Source of the DNA: Rugamonas rivuli | GTDB taxonomy: Bacteria > Pseudomonadota > Gammaproteobacteria > Burkholderiales > Burkholderiaceae_D | Assembly (NCBI RefSeq): GCF_009380165.1 | Contig: NZ_WHUF01000003.1 | Location: 744,001-808,000 of the forward strand | Reading direction: 5' to 3' | Length of the DNA: 64,000 nt | Shown: piece after piece, positions 45,350 through 53,811 of the stretch | How the letters are laid out: every line of letters starts with the position of its first letter | How positions within the stretch are numbered: position 1 is the stretch's first letter | The notes under the pieces: model-generated | What the model was told of the DNA's origin: nothing | What the model saw: only the letters and a program-made list of their open reading frames with translations | Databases searched by the model: none | Program-made: the position numbers and the translations under genes

Positions 45350-45931
45350 TTACAGATGGGCGGCGATTTGCGGCAGCAGTTCGTCGAAGGTACGGCCCTT
45401 GCCGTTTTCGCCGATGGCGTGCATCTTCCACTCGCCGTTGTGGCGATACAACTTGGCCATGATCTGCGCCGAGTGCGGCCCCTGCACCGACAGGTTGAAG
45501 CGCGCCACCTCTTTGCCGCCGCTGGCATCCAGCAGGCGGCAGTAGGCGTTTTCCACCTGCGCGAAAGTCTGGCCGGTGAAACTGTTCACCGTGAACACCA
45601 GGCTCTTGACCGTCGAAGGCACGGCGTCCAGATCGACGTTGATCTGCTCATCGTCGCCGTCGCCGGCGCCGGTGCGGTTGTCGCCGGTATGCTGGATGCT
45701 GCCGTCACGGCTCTTCAGCTGGCGGAACCAGATCACATCGACCGGTGCGCCGGACTCGTTGAACATCACGCACGAAGCGTCCAGATCGACCGCTTCGGTT
45801 TTCGAGCCGAAGCCCAGGAAGCCCTTGGACTTGATCGCATCCCAACCCAGGCCCATCGTCACGCGGCCCAATGCGCCGCCCGATTCCTTGGCCAGAGAGA
45901 TCTTCTGGCCCTTGCTTAAACTGACAGTCAT
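45350..45931 (-). CDS. TerD-family stress protein (second copy)
   Basis: The 193-residue TerD fold shows the family's calcium-binding loop [15 protein letters not shown], the N-terminal VSLSKGQKISLAK and GLGWDAI. Relative to the copy at 46677 it has a longer loop (SKGFLGFGSKTEA) and is closer to TerZ. TerD proteins bind calcium and act with TerC-type membrane proteins in resistance to tellurite, colicins or phage. Start ATG 45931 with AGGAG. It is the last gene of the minus-strand cluster. Confidence 0.9.
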   Translation of the reverse strand: MTVSLSKGQKISLAKESGGALGRVTMGLGWDAIKSKGFLGFGSKTEAVDLDASCVMFNESGAPVDVIWFRQLKSRDGSIQHTGDNRTGAGDGDDEQINVDLDAVPSTVKSLVFTVNSFTGQTFAQVENAYCRLLDASGGKEVARFNLSVQGPHSAQIMAKLYRHNGEWKMHAIGENGKGRTFDELLPQIAAHL

Positions 45932-45947
45932 GTTTGACTCCTATGAA

Positions 45948-46646
45948 TTACGTTGCGACGCCGCGCTGCGCCCAGGCCTGGAACGCCGCGCCGTTGCGCG
46001 AGCAGATCAGGATTTTTCCCTGGCCGGAGAAACGCAGCACCATGCCTTCGCCGCTGGTCTGGCTGTTGACCAGATTGCTCAGAAAGCCGCTGTTGCCGCC
46101 GGTGGTGACGGAGATTTCGTAGCGCAGCGCGCTGTCCCATGCCACCACATGCGAGTTATCGATAATCACGTCGCGGCCCGGCGTCACATCCAGTTGCGAG
46201 ATCGAGCCGAAGCCCGATACCGCGACCTGACCGGTGCCCGCCGTCTCGGTGATGAAAAAGCCGCCGCTCTGCGCGAACAGCGCATTGCCCAGGCTTTGGG
46301 TACGCACCTTCAGCTCGACGCCGGAGGTGGCGGCGACGAAGGCGCCGTCGCTCAGCATGTACTGATGCTGGCCGACGTCGAGCACCTGCATCGCTCCCGG
46401 CAGGCGCGGCGCCAGCAGGCAATCGCCCTCGCCGCGCACTGCTTCGATGTGCTGCTGGAAGAAGGACTCGCCGTTGGCAAAGCGGCGCATGATGGCCGCG
46501 CCGATGCCGCCGGTTACCTTGCCCTTCAAATCGAGCGCCGCTTCCATCATCACCATCGCATCCGACTCACAGTAGATTTTTTCACCGTGAGCCAGCGAGA
46601 CGTGCAGGAAGGGATCGATGTCGCCGGTGATCGAAAATTTAGGCAT
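45948..46646 (-). CDS. AIM24/TIGR00266-family protein
   Basis: The 232-residue protein is beta-rich with glycine turns (GALRYEISVTTGG-like strands, GEGMVLRFSGQGKILICSRN), a typical AIM24 domain, which covers nearly the whole chain. AIM24-family members are widespread, poorly characterised and frequently found with TerD genes. It lies between two TerD genes with gaps of 16 and 30 bp, which supports joint expression. No membrane segment is seen. Confidence 0.85.
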   Translation of the reverse strand: MPKFSITGDIDPFLHVSLAHGEKIYCESDAMVMMEAALDLKGKVTGGIGAAIMRRFANGESFFQQHIEAVRGEGDCLLAPRLPGAMQVLDVGQHQYMLSDGAFVAATSGVELKVRTQSLGNALFAQSGGFFITETAGTGQVAVSGFGSISQLDVTPGRDVIIDNSHVVAWDSALRYEISVTTGGNSGFLSNLVNSQTSGEGMVLRFSGQGKILICSRNGAAFQAWAQRGVAT

Positions 46647-46676
46647 GATGGAGTCCTTTCTTCTACAGTTTAAAAA

Positions 46677-47252
46677 TTAAACGCGCACGCCGAACGACGA
46701 AGCCAGCGGGCCCAGGCCGCCCTTGAAGCCCTGGCCTACGGCCTTGAACTTCCAATCGGCGCCGTTGCGATACACCTCGCCGAAGATCATCGCCGACTCG
46801 GTCGAACCGTCTTCCGACAGGTCGTAGCGGGCGATCTCGCCGTTGCCGGCGCCGTTCAGGCAGCGGATGAAGGCCTTCTGCACCATGCCGAAGTTCTGGC
46901 GGCGCTCGTCGCCTTCGTGGATGGTGGCGCAGATCGCGATGCGTTCCACGTCGGCCGGCACGCGGGTCAGGTCGATGGTGACGGTTTCGTCGTCGCCGTC
47001 GCCGGCGCCGGTGCGGTTGTCGCCCGAGTGGGCCACCGACTGGTCCGACGATTTCAGGTTGTTGTAGAAGATGAAGTCGTTGTCGGCGCGGACCTTGCCG
47101 TCCACTTTCAGCAGGAAGGCCGAGCCGTCCAGGTCGAAGTCCTTGCCGTCGGTGCTGCGTACATCCCAACCCAGACCAACCACAATTTTCGACAGGCCTG
47201 GTGCTTCTTTGCTCAGGTTGACGTTGCCGCCTTTTTGCAGACTGATTGCCAT
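46677..47252 (-). CDS. terD: TerD-family stress protein
   Basis: The 191-residue protein has N-terminal [18 protein letters not shown], the GLGWDVR segment and the calcium loop [15 protein letters not shown]. Length and motifs are those of TerD/TerE. It should bind calcium and work at the membrane with the DUF475 TerC-like protein encoded just upstream. The ATG at 47252 has a GGAGC ribosome site. Confidence 0.92.
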   Translation of the reverse strand: MAISLQKGGNVNLSKEAPGLSKIVVGLGWDVRSTDGKDFDLDGSAFLLKVDGKVRADNDFIFYNNLKSSDQSVAHSGDNRTGAGDGDDETVTIDLTRVPADVERIAICATIHEGDERRQNFGMVQKAFIRCLNGAGNGEIARYDLSEDGSTESAMIFGEVYRNGADWKFKAVGQGFKGGLGPLASSFGVRV

Positions 47253-47344
47253 GATGTGATGCTCCTAAAAAGAGAACCGGACTTTGGGTACTACAGGCGG
47301 CGAACCGTGTCCGTAATTAACGGTCCGCCGAATTCTTGAATACT

Positions 47345-48394
47345 TTATGCAGCGATGGCGACAGCGGCTTCCTTCTGGCGGCGATGGCGCACCGAGGACC
47401 ACAGCGAGGCGCCGATGAAGGCCACGCCAATCAGACCGGTGAACAGCTCCGGAATGTGGAACTTCATACTTGCCAACATGATCGCGGCCAGGATACCGAT
47501 CGCATAGTGCGCACCGTGCTCCAGGAAGACGAATTCATCGAGCGTGCCCTTCTTCACCAGGTAGACCGTCAGCGAGCGGACGAACATCGCGCCTATCGCC
47601 AGGCCCAGCATGATGATCACGACGTCGGTGGTGATGGCGAACGCGCCGATCACGCCGTCGAAGCTGAACGAAGCATCGAGCACTTCCAGGTACAGGAAAC
47701 CACCGATACCGCCCTTCTTCACCAGATCGCCGACATTGCTGCCTTCTTCTTCCTTCTCCAGCAGGTTGCTGACCGCATCGACGCCGACGTAGATCAGGAT
47801 GCCCCACAGGCCGGACACCAGCACCACCAGCTTCTGCGCCTCGCCTACCAGGCCCATAGAGCCCAGTAGGACAGCCAGCGCAATCATTACCGAGATCGAG
47901 GAGACCTTGCCCAGCGAGCCGAGTTTCTTCTCGACGTTGCCCAGCCAGTGGACTTCTTTCTCGTCATCGAACAGGAAGTTCAGGAACACCAGCAGCAGGA
48001 ACATGCCGCCGAATGCCGCCACTTCCGCGTGGTGATTCGTCAGGTGCATCGAATACGTTTTCGGGTCGTTCAGCGCCAGGTGCCACACGTCCATGATGCC
48101 GATGTCCGCAGCCACCGCCACGATCACCAGCGGGAACAGCAAGCGCATGCCGAACACCGCGATGATGATGCCGACGCCGAGGAACAGCTTCTGCCAGTAG
48201 GCATCCCAGGTCTTCAGCACGGAGGCGTTGACCACCGCGTTATCGAACGACAGCGACACTTCCATCGCGGCCAGGATCGCGGCGATACCCACGGCGGACA
48301 GGGCGCCGCCCCATCCGCTCAGTTCGTAGCCCCACCAGCCCGCTGCCGCAAGGCAGAGGAACGTGACGAGGAATGACACTTTGAAGTGTTTCAT
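47345..48394 (-). CDS. TerC-like integral membrane protein (DUF475)
   Basis: The 349-residue polytopic protein has about nine transmembrane helices and the DUF475/TerC metal-site motifs EVSLSFDNAVVNA near the start and LDASFSFDGVIGAFA in the second half, each with Asp-Asn or Asp-Gly in a membrane helix. It is the membrane component of the ter-type stress cluster and may bind or move a divalent cation. First gene of the cluster, divergent from the LysR gene with 105 bp between starts. Confidence 0.9.
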   Translation of the reverse strand: MKHFKVSFLVTFLCLAAAGWWGYELSGWGGALSAVGIAAILAAMEVSLSFDNAVVNASVLKTWDAYWQKLFLGVGIIIAVFGMRLLFPLVIVAVAADIGIMDVWHLALNDPKTYSMHLTNHHAEVAAFGGMFLLLVFLNFLFDDEKEVHWLGNVEKKLGSLGKVSSISVMIALAVLLGSMGLVGEAQKLVVLVSGLWGILIYVGVDAVSNLLEKEEEGSNVGDLVKKGGIGGFLYLEVLDASFSFDGVIGAFAITTDVVIIMLGLAIGAMFVRSLTVYLVKKGTLDEFVFLEHGAHYAIGILAAIMLASMKFHIPELFTGLIGVAFIGASLWSSVRHRRQKEAAVAIAA

Positions 48395-48499
48395 TCTTTT
48401 TCTCTCTTGGTTATGAATCGATGGGATGCAGTGTAGAGAACAACGGTGTTTTTAAAAATAGAAGATAATTGAAGTATTACTTCGTAAAAGCAGAAGATT

Positions 48500-49411
48500 A
48501 TGAAAACCAGCGGACTCAATTTTCGGCATCTGTACTTCTTCTGGATGGTGGCAAAAGAAGGCGGCGTCACGCGCGCGGCGGAGCGTCTCGGGCTGGCCGT
48601 GCAGACCATCAGCATGCAACTCGCATCGCTGGAGCAATCGATAGGCAAGCAGCTGCTGGAGCCGCAGGGGCGGCGTCTGGTGCCGACCGAAGCGGGCAAG
48701 TTGGCGCTCACTTATTGCGACCAGATCTTCCTGCTGGGCGACCAGCTGCAGGACGCGCTGGACGAAACGGAAGCCAACAAGATGCGGCTGACGGTCGGCA
48801 TTTCCGACTCGCTGCCCAAGCTGATCGCCTACCGCCTGCTGCAGGCCACGCAGCAGCTGGAACTGCAAGTGCGGCTGGTGTGCATGGAGGATGAATTCGA
48901 ATCGCTGCTGGCCGACCTGGCGCTGGGCAAGCTGGATGTAGTGCTGACCGACCGCACCGTGCGCGCCGGCGGCAGCCTGAAAGTGTTCAGTCACTTGCTG
49001 GGCGAAAGCGACATGAAGCTGTTCGGCGTGCCCAAGCTGGCGCGCAAATACCGCCGCAACTTTCCGGCCAGCCTGCACGGCGCCCCGCTGCTGCTACCGA
49101 CCCGCAACAACGCGCTGCGCGGCCGCATCGACGCCTGGTTCGTGCAGCACAAGGTGCGGCCGGACATCGTCGGCGAGTTCGAGGACAACGCCATGCTCAA
49201 CACCTTCGGCCGCAACGGCCTGGGGCTGTTCTTCGCGCCGTCGGCGCTGGCGCAGGACATCGAAGAGCAGTTCGGCGCGGTGCTGGTGGGCGACGCCCCG
49301 GAGCTGCGCGAACAGTTCTACGCCATCTCCAACGCCCGCAAAATCACCCACCCGGCGATCGAGGCCATCCTGTCGGCAGTCCATAGCGGCCCCTTCGCCA
49401 TCGCCGACTAA
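48500..49411 (+). CDS. LysR-family regulator (NhaR-like)
   Basis: The 303-residue protein has an N-terminal LysR helix-turn-helix (residues 5-65; GVTRAAERLGLAVQTISMQLASLE) and a substrate-binding domain (from about 92). The opening LNFRHLYFFWMVAKEGG is typical of the NhaR branch, which responds to sodium or alkaline stress. It is divergent from the ter-type cluster and probably controls it. The ribosome site before the ATG at 48500 is poor. An exact 14-bp palindrome follows immediately after the stop. Confidence 0.88.
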   Translation: MKTSGLNFRHLYFFWMVAKEGGVTRAAERLGLAVQTISMQLASLEQSIGKQLLEPQGRRLVPTEAGKLALTYCDQIFLLGDQLQDALDETEANKMRLTVGISDSLPKLIAYRLLQATQQLELQVRLVCMEDEFESLLADLALGKLDVVLTDRTVRAGGSLKVFSHLLGESDMKLFGVPKLARKYRRNFPASLHGAPLLLPTRNNALRGRIDAWFVQHKVRPDIVGEFEDNAMLNTFGRNGLGLFFAPSALAQDIEEQFGAVLVGDAPELREQFYAISNARKITHPAIEAILSAVHSGPFAIAD

Positions 49412-49425
49412 TCTTATTAATAAGA
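49412..49425. repeat. 14-bp perfect palindrome after the LysR stop
   Basis: TCTTATTAATAAGA is its own reverse complement and begins at the base after the LysR stop codon. It is the first of several symmetric sequences in the AT-rich leader that precedes the gene at 49684. Confidence 0.5.
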
Positions 49426-49443
49426 CTGTCCTTCCTCAAATGT

Positions 49444-49481
49444 GCGAATCCTCTCAAACTTAAAATGAGAGCATTATTCGC
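49444..49481. repeat. Nested inverted repeat in AT-rich leader
   Basis: GCGAAT (49444-49449) pairs with ATTCGC (49476-49481), and inside it CTCTCA (49451-49456) pairs with TGAGAG (49466-49471). The result is a two-step hairpin. It could terminate the LysR transcript or be an operator for the downstream operon. Confidence 0.5.
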
Positions 49482-49517
49482 GCTCTAAAGAATGGTTATA
49501 TTTGGAGAGAATTGAGT

Positions 49518-49531
49518 ATCGGAATTCCGAT
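49518..49531. repeat. Second 14-bp perfect palindrome in AT-rich leader
   Basis: ATCGGAATTCCGAT equals its reverse complement. It sits 153 bp before the translation start at 49684, among very AT-rich sequence, where an activator or repressor site would be expected. Confidence 0.5.
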
Positions 49532-49683
49532 TATTGGGATGAAATTCATAAATATGTTGCAGAATATTTTTTAATTTTATTAAACAACTTTCATAAAATA
49601 AAAATTATTAGCCAAGCAACGGCAGATATGCCATTATGTTGATTAAACGCAACAAATTTATCTAACCAGTAACGGAGATACCC

Positions 49684-51351
49684 TTGAAAGCAGCCGCCTC
49701 GCAGCGCCGTTTGCGGCGCCTTCCACCGCACCTGACTGCCAAGCTGCTGTGCGCCGCAGTCTGCACGACCATGGCCAGCGGCTGCGCAACCGACCCGCGC
49801 ACCGGCCAGCCGTCGTTCCAGCAAACTTTCGCCAGCAAGGATCCTTGCTCGAACAATGCGAGAAATATCGGCGTCGCCGTCGGCGCCATTGCCGGCGCGA
49901 TACTCGGCAACCAGGTCAAGCACTCGAACAGCGCACGCGTAGTGGGCGCATTGGCCGGCGCTACCATCGGCGGCTTAATCGGGCGCGATATGGACCAGCG
50001 CCGATGTGAGCTGTCCAAGATCGCCAAGCAATATGATTTAAACCTGAAGACATCGACCGTCAGCGCCGATGGTAGCGTGATCGACGACCAGCGCTTGAAC
50101 GCCGTGTCCAATGCCGATGCCATTAAAAAGAATGCCGTCGGCATGATTGTTGAAATGCGAGAACAATCAGGCAAAGGCGGACATTTCGAAACAAATTCCG
50201 ATCAATTAACCGAGCAGGCACAGCGCTATTTCTCGGCAATCGCCGATTCTTATAACGCCCGGCTCATCGCCAATAACATCAACGATCCGCAAGAGAAAGC
50301 CAGTTATATTTCTCAAGTCAGCAAGCGCAAGATCTTGTTAATCGGTCACACCGACGATACCGGCAGTTCACGGTTGAACGCTGACCTGTCGGAGCGCCGC
50401 GCCCAGGCCGTGGCGGCATATATGGAAAAACGCGGAATACCAAAGGAGTCGCTATTTTTCCAAGGTGCAGGAGAGGCCTATCCAATTGCCGACAACGGCA
50501 GCGAGGAAGGCCGCGCGCAAAACCGGCGCGTGGAAATTGTGGAGATCGCCGATACAGCCAACTTCGACCGCTACCTGACCGAACGCAAGCCGCGTTACGA
50601 GTTTTACCGTGGCAGCGATGCGCCGTCACCACAAGTGGCGATGGCCTCCCCTGCCACGCCGCCTGTAGTGAAGCCGGCGCCGGTCAAAGTCACGCCAGGA
50701 AAAACAGCGGCCGCCATCGTCGGCAAAGCGCCGGAGGCGGCTGCAGCTAACGCCACCACTATCCCCGATGGCATCGATTTCGGCGGTACCCCGCTGTCCA
50801 CCATCGCCGCTGCCGACATCGGCCAGCTCAGTTCAAAGTCCAGCGGCACGTTCCGGCTCATCAGCAACGCCTACGCCGACGAACCGCCCATCATGGCCGA
50901 CTGCTCACGTGACCGGCCCCGCGTGGCCCACGGCGTCAAGGCTCTGCAGGACGGCAAGAGCTATCGCACCAGCGAATACCTGCCTGGCCTGTACGGCAAG
51001 ACCTGGACCGAGCAGGTCAACGGACATCAGGTCGTGCTGAACAAACTGACGGTTTTGGCCAGCAATGGCGCGGCCGCGAACCTGCCTGAATTCAAGGTGT
51101 ACACCAACTACAACCCCGTCAAGAACGCCAACCCGACCGCGGCATTGGCCTTGAATCCCGAAGTGAATACCTACCTCGGCAACAAAGGCCTGTTATACCG
51201 GATGTTCTTCAACGGCAAAGGCGGCCTGTCGTGCGCAGACGTGGTGTTCGGCAGCGATGGCGGCACGTCGGCCAAGGGCGGGCGGCTGATTTATGCGCGC
51301 GGCGCGCGGCTCATGTCAGCGGACTTCAAACCAACGCTATATCAAAAATAA
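49684..51351 (+). CDS. Lipoprotein with glycine zipper and OmpA domain (unknown system, gene 1)
   Basis: The 555-residue precursor carries a lipobox MASGC (Cys34), so it is a lipoprotein. A glycine-zipper segment with repeated GxxxG small residues (about 61-100, e.g. AVGAIAGAILGNQ and GALAGATIGGLIG) follows. An OmpA peptidoglycan-binding domain occupies about 150-290 (GHTDDTGSSRLNADLSERRAQAV, GRAQNRRVEIVEI). The remaining 260 residues form a Pro/Ala linker and a C-terminal domain I do not recognise. Base composition is lower in GC than neighbouring genes. First of three coupled genes. A TTG initiates at 49684, preceded by GGAG. Confidence 0.85.
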   Translation: MKAAASQRRLRRLPPHLTAKLLCAAVCTTMASGCATDPRTGQPSFQQTFASKDPCSNNARNIGVAVGAIAGAILGNQVKHSNSARVVGALAGATIGGLIGRDMDQRRCELSKIAKQYDLNLKTSTVSADGSVIDDQRLNAVSNADAIKKNAVGMIVEMREQSGKGGHFETNSDQLTEQAQRYFSAIADSYNARLIANNINDPQEKASYISQVSKRKILLIGHTDDTGSSRLNADLSERRAQAVAAYMEKRGIPKESLFFQGAGEAYPIADNGSEEGRAQNRRVEIVEIADTANFDRYLTERKPRYEFYRGSDAPSPQVAMASPATPPVVKPAPVKVTPGKTAAAIVGKAPEAAAANATTIPDGIDFGGTPLSTIAAADIGQLSSKSSGTFRLISNAYADEPPIMADCSRDRPRVAHGVKALQDGKSYRTSEYLPGLYGKTWTEQVNGHQVVLNKLTVLASNGAAANLPEFKVYTNYNPVKNANPTAALALNPEVNTYLGNKGLLYRMFFNGKGGLSCADVVFGSDGGTSAKGGRLIYARGARLMSADFKPTLYQK

Positions 51352-51363
51352 AGGGATGAACTC

Positions 51364-52863
51364 ATGAAGGAATTTATCAGTACTTATCCAGCACTGGCCT
51401 GGAGCATCGTCAGCGTTCTGCTGGCCCTGACCGTCGTCGCCGTCTTGTGGCAGCAAGTCAAGTGGTGGTGGTTTAACACCTGGGTCAATTTCCCGCTGAT
51501 CGGCCGCATCGCCACGCTAGCGCGCGACGCCAACGAGGATATCGCCTACCCTGGCTGGTTTTCCGGCGAGCGCACGCTGTGCCAGGAATACAAGAACTTC
51601 GTGCACGTCCAGGACGAGCACGACTTCAACGAAAAGATCACCTACCTGACCAAGGCGGGCGACAACGGCCGCCGCAGCACGCCAGGCTGGATCTGGCTGC
51701 TGACAGTGTCGATGGTGTTTGTCGAAGCGCTGGGCTTCTCCTACGTATTGGCCGGCTACACGATTCCGGGAGCCAGCGAGAACCTGCAACAGACCGGCGC
51801 CTACGGCATCGCCTTCCTCATTTCAGTCATCCTGGTGGCGTTCACCCACTTTGCCGGTCACGAGTTGTACAAATCCGGCCGCATCAAGAACGCTCGCCGC
51901 GAATGGGTAGAAGACAAACGCGAGTCCAAGCTGTCGACCGGCACCATTCCGCTGGCCCGTCCGCAGAACAGCGACGACGGCTTGCCCGCCTACACGCAAT
52001 TGTGCAATCGCGTCGGCGCGCACCCGACTTATCTGGTATCGATCGCCACGCTGGTGATCGTGCTGCTGATTGCCGGTGCAGCCACCTATGTGCGCGGCCA
52101 GGTTTTGGAAAAGGAACTGGTGGCGCGCGTCACCCAAGTCAACAAGCAAATCGACAACGGCAACCAGGCCGCCAGCGACAGCCTCGATATGAGCAAGCCC
52201 GGCGTAACCCTGCCCGATGCCGATGTCGCCGCCAACCACAACGCGGACAAGAAAGTCGCCATCGAAGAAGCCGACATTGACCGTCATGGCGGCTGGGCAA
52301 CCTTCATTGTGCTGGCGTTTGTCTTCGTCTTCCTGCAGTTGCTGGGTGTGATCTTTGGCTATCGCTGGGGCTTTGCAGGCCAAAACAGTGCCGAAGCGTT
52401 CCGCGACATCGGGGGCGGCCGCTATTCCAGCTATACAGCGGTGCGTGAAGCATACCGCCGCGTCGCCGATACCGCGCAAGCGCGCCTGGCCGTACTGCAG
52501 CAGAAGATCATGGCCAGGAACAGCCATGTCGGCACCTCGGGCCAGCATTTAAGCAAGACCTTCCGAGACTATGTCCAGGAAACCCGGATCGCCGACCAGG
52601 CTGAGCGTCAACACGAACGCCATCACGCACAGGCGGTCAAGGCACAGGCCGAAGCGTCCGCCCCAGTTCCAGCTCAGCAAGCCGGCTCGGCCGCCGAGGT
52701 GCTGCAACAGCTGAACGCCTTGGGAGACGACAAACCGGCCAAGCTGGCCCTGTTGGCGACCTTGCCAGAGGGATTGAACGCGGAAGTGGTCGCCGCGCTG
52801 AAGCTGCAGAAAGAAGAAAAAGCCCGCCAGGCCCGCAACGCCGAACTGGAGGACCTGCTGTGA
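51364..52863 (+). CDS. Five-helix membrane protein (unknown system, gene 2)
   Basis: The 499-residue protein has predicted transmembrane helices at about residues 10-30, 109-130, 146-165, 212-232 and 311-333. A soluble segment lies between helices 1 and 2, another between helices 4 and 5 (about 235-310), and a charged Ala/Gln/Glu-rich coiled C-terminus (about 350-499) with basic stretches follows. I recognise no family. It starts 12 bp after gene 1 with AGGGATG upstream and shares 4 bp with gene 3. It is probably the membrane core that links the lipoprotein and the VWA-like partner. Confidence 0.75.
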   Translation: MKEFISTYPALAWSIVSVLLALTVVAVLWQQVKWWWFNTWVNFPLIGRIATLARDANEDIAYPGWFSGERTLCQEYKNFVHVQDEHDFNEKITYLTKAGDNGRRSTPGWIWLLTVSMVFVEALGFSYVLAGYTIPGASENLQQTGAYGIAFLISVILVAFTHFAGHELYKSGRIKNARREWVEDKRESKLSTGTIPLARPQNSDDGLPAYTQLCNRVGAHPTYLVSIATLVIVLLIAGAATYVRGQVLEKELVARVTQVNKQIDNGNQAASDSLDMSKPGVTLPDADVAANHNADKKVAIEEADIDRHGGWATFIVLAFVFVFLQLLGVIFGYRWGFAGQNSAEAFRDIGGGRYSSYTAVREAYRRVADTAQARLAVLQQKIMARNSHVGTSGQHLSKTFRDYVQETRIADQAERQHERHHAQAVKAQAEASAPVPAQQAGSAAEVLQQLNALGDDKPAKLALLATLPEGLNAEVVAALKLQKEEKARQARNAELEDLL

Positions 52864-53690
52864 AATGGAGCGCCCTGCTGCTGCAACTCTGCCTGTCCGG
52901 CGCGGCCCTGGCCGCCAATACCAATGCCGTCCAAAGCTGCCAGGACAAGTCGCTGCCACCGTTTCCGCCGACCGCCCGCGAATTGCTGGTGGTAATAGAC
53001 CAGACCACTCCCCTCAGTCCGGCGCTGCAACAGCTGGTCGCCAACAACATCAAGCCTTTTCTGGCGGCCGGCAACCGCTTCAGCGTAGTGGTGTTCTCAG
53101 CCTATACACAAGGCCACTACACCGAGCTGCTGACGGCGGGAACGCTGGACGCACAACTGCCTAGTGAGACTCGCAACGACATCGGCAAGCCCGCGCTGGT
53201 CAAGCTGGACCTGTGCATGCAACGCCAGCCGCAGCAGGCGGCACAGGCGGCCGGTCAGGCGCTGCGCGCGGCGTATCAAGGCACCAGCAGCAATATCGCC
53301 AAATCCGATATCTTCGCCAGCCTGAAATCCATCGCCAGCGTCATCAAGCAGTCCCAGGCACAGGAAAAGGTAGTACTGATCGTGTCCGACATGCTGGAGA
53401 ATTCGTCGGTCAGCAACTTCTACGCGGAACAGGGCAAATCGGTGCGTAATGTGGTGCCAGCCAGGGAAATGCGCACGGTCGAAGACAACCACCTGCTAGC
53501 CGACTTTGGCGGCGCACGCACCTACGTAATCGGTGCCGGTCTGCTGGTTGACGACGCCGTGCACACCAAAAACTATCGCGATCCCAAGACCATGCAATCG
53601 CTGAACGCTTTCTGGAGCGAGTATTTCAGCAAATCCAATGCCAAATTGGTGGAATTCGGCCAACCTGCTTTGCTCAATCCCGTACGTTAA
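52860..53690 (+). CDS. Exported VWA-like protein (unknown system, gene 3)
   Basis: The 276-residue precursor has a signal peptide (about residues 1-18, SGAALAA). The fold looks like a von Willebrand A domain: LLVVIDQTTPLS as the first strand with a degenerate metal site (DxTxS-like), SVVVFSAYTQGHY, and KVVLIVSDMLENSS as the central strand. The start is a GTG sharing 4 bp with the gene 2 stop. Cysteines near the N-terminus (QSCQDK) and at LDLCMQ may pair. It is likely the periplasmic partner of the membrane protein. Confidence 0.7.
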   Translation: MKWSALLLQLCLSGAALAANTNAVQSCQDKSLPPFPPTARELLVVIDQTTPLSPALQQLVANNIKPFLAAGNRFSVVVFSAYTQGHYTELLTAGTLDAQLPSETRNDIGKPALVKLDLCMQRQPQQAAQAAGQALRAAYQGTSSNIAKSDIFASLKSIASVIKQSQAQEKVVLIVSDMLENSSVSNFYAEQGKSVRNVVPAREMRTVEDNHLLADFGGARTYVIGAGLLVDDAVHTKNYRDPKTMQSLNAFWSEYFSKSNAKLVEFGQPALLNPVR

Positions 53691-53811
53691 TACCCACCTC
53701 CGCGCCGGCATCGACCGGTGCTCTCCCCTCTGCACGGCATATTTTGCGATGCATAAACGCGCTGTCGTTTAAGATACCTCTTTTCACTACCTGAATCGCC
53801 GCTCGGCCCTT

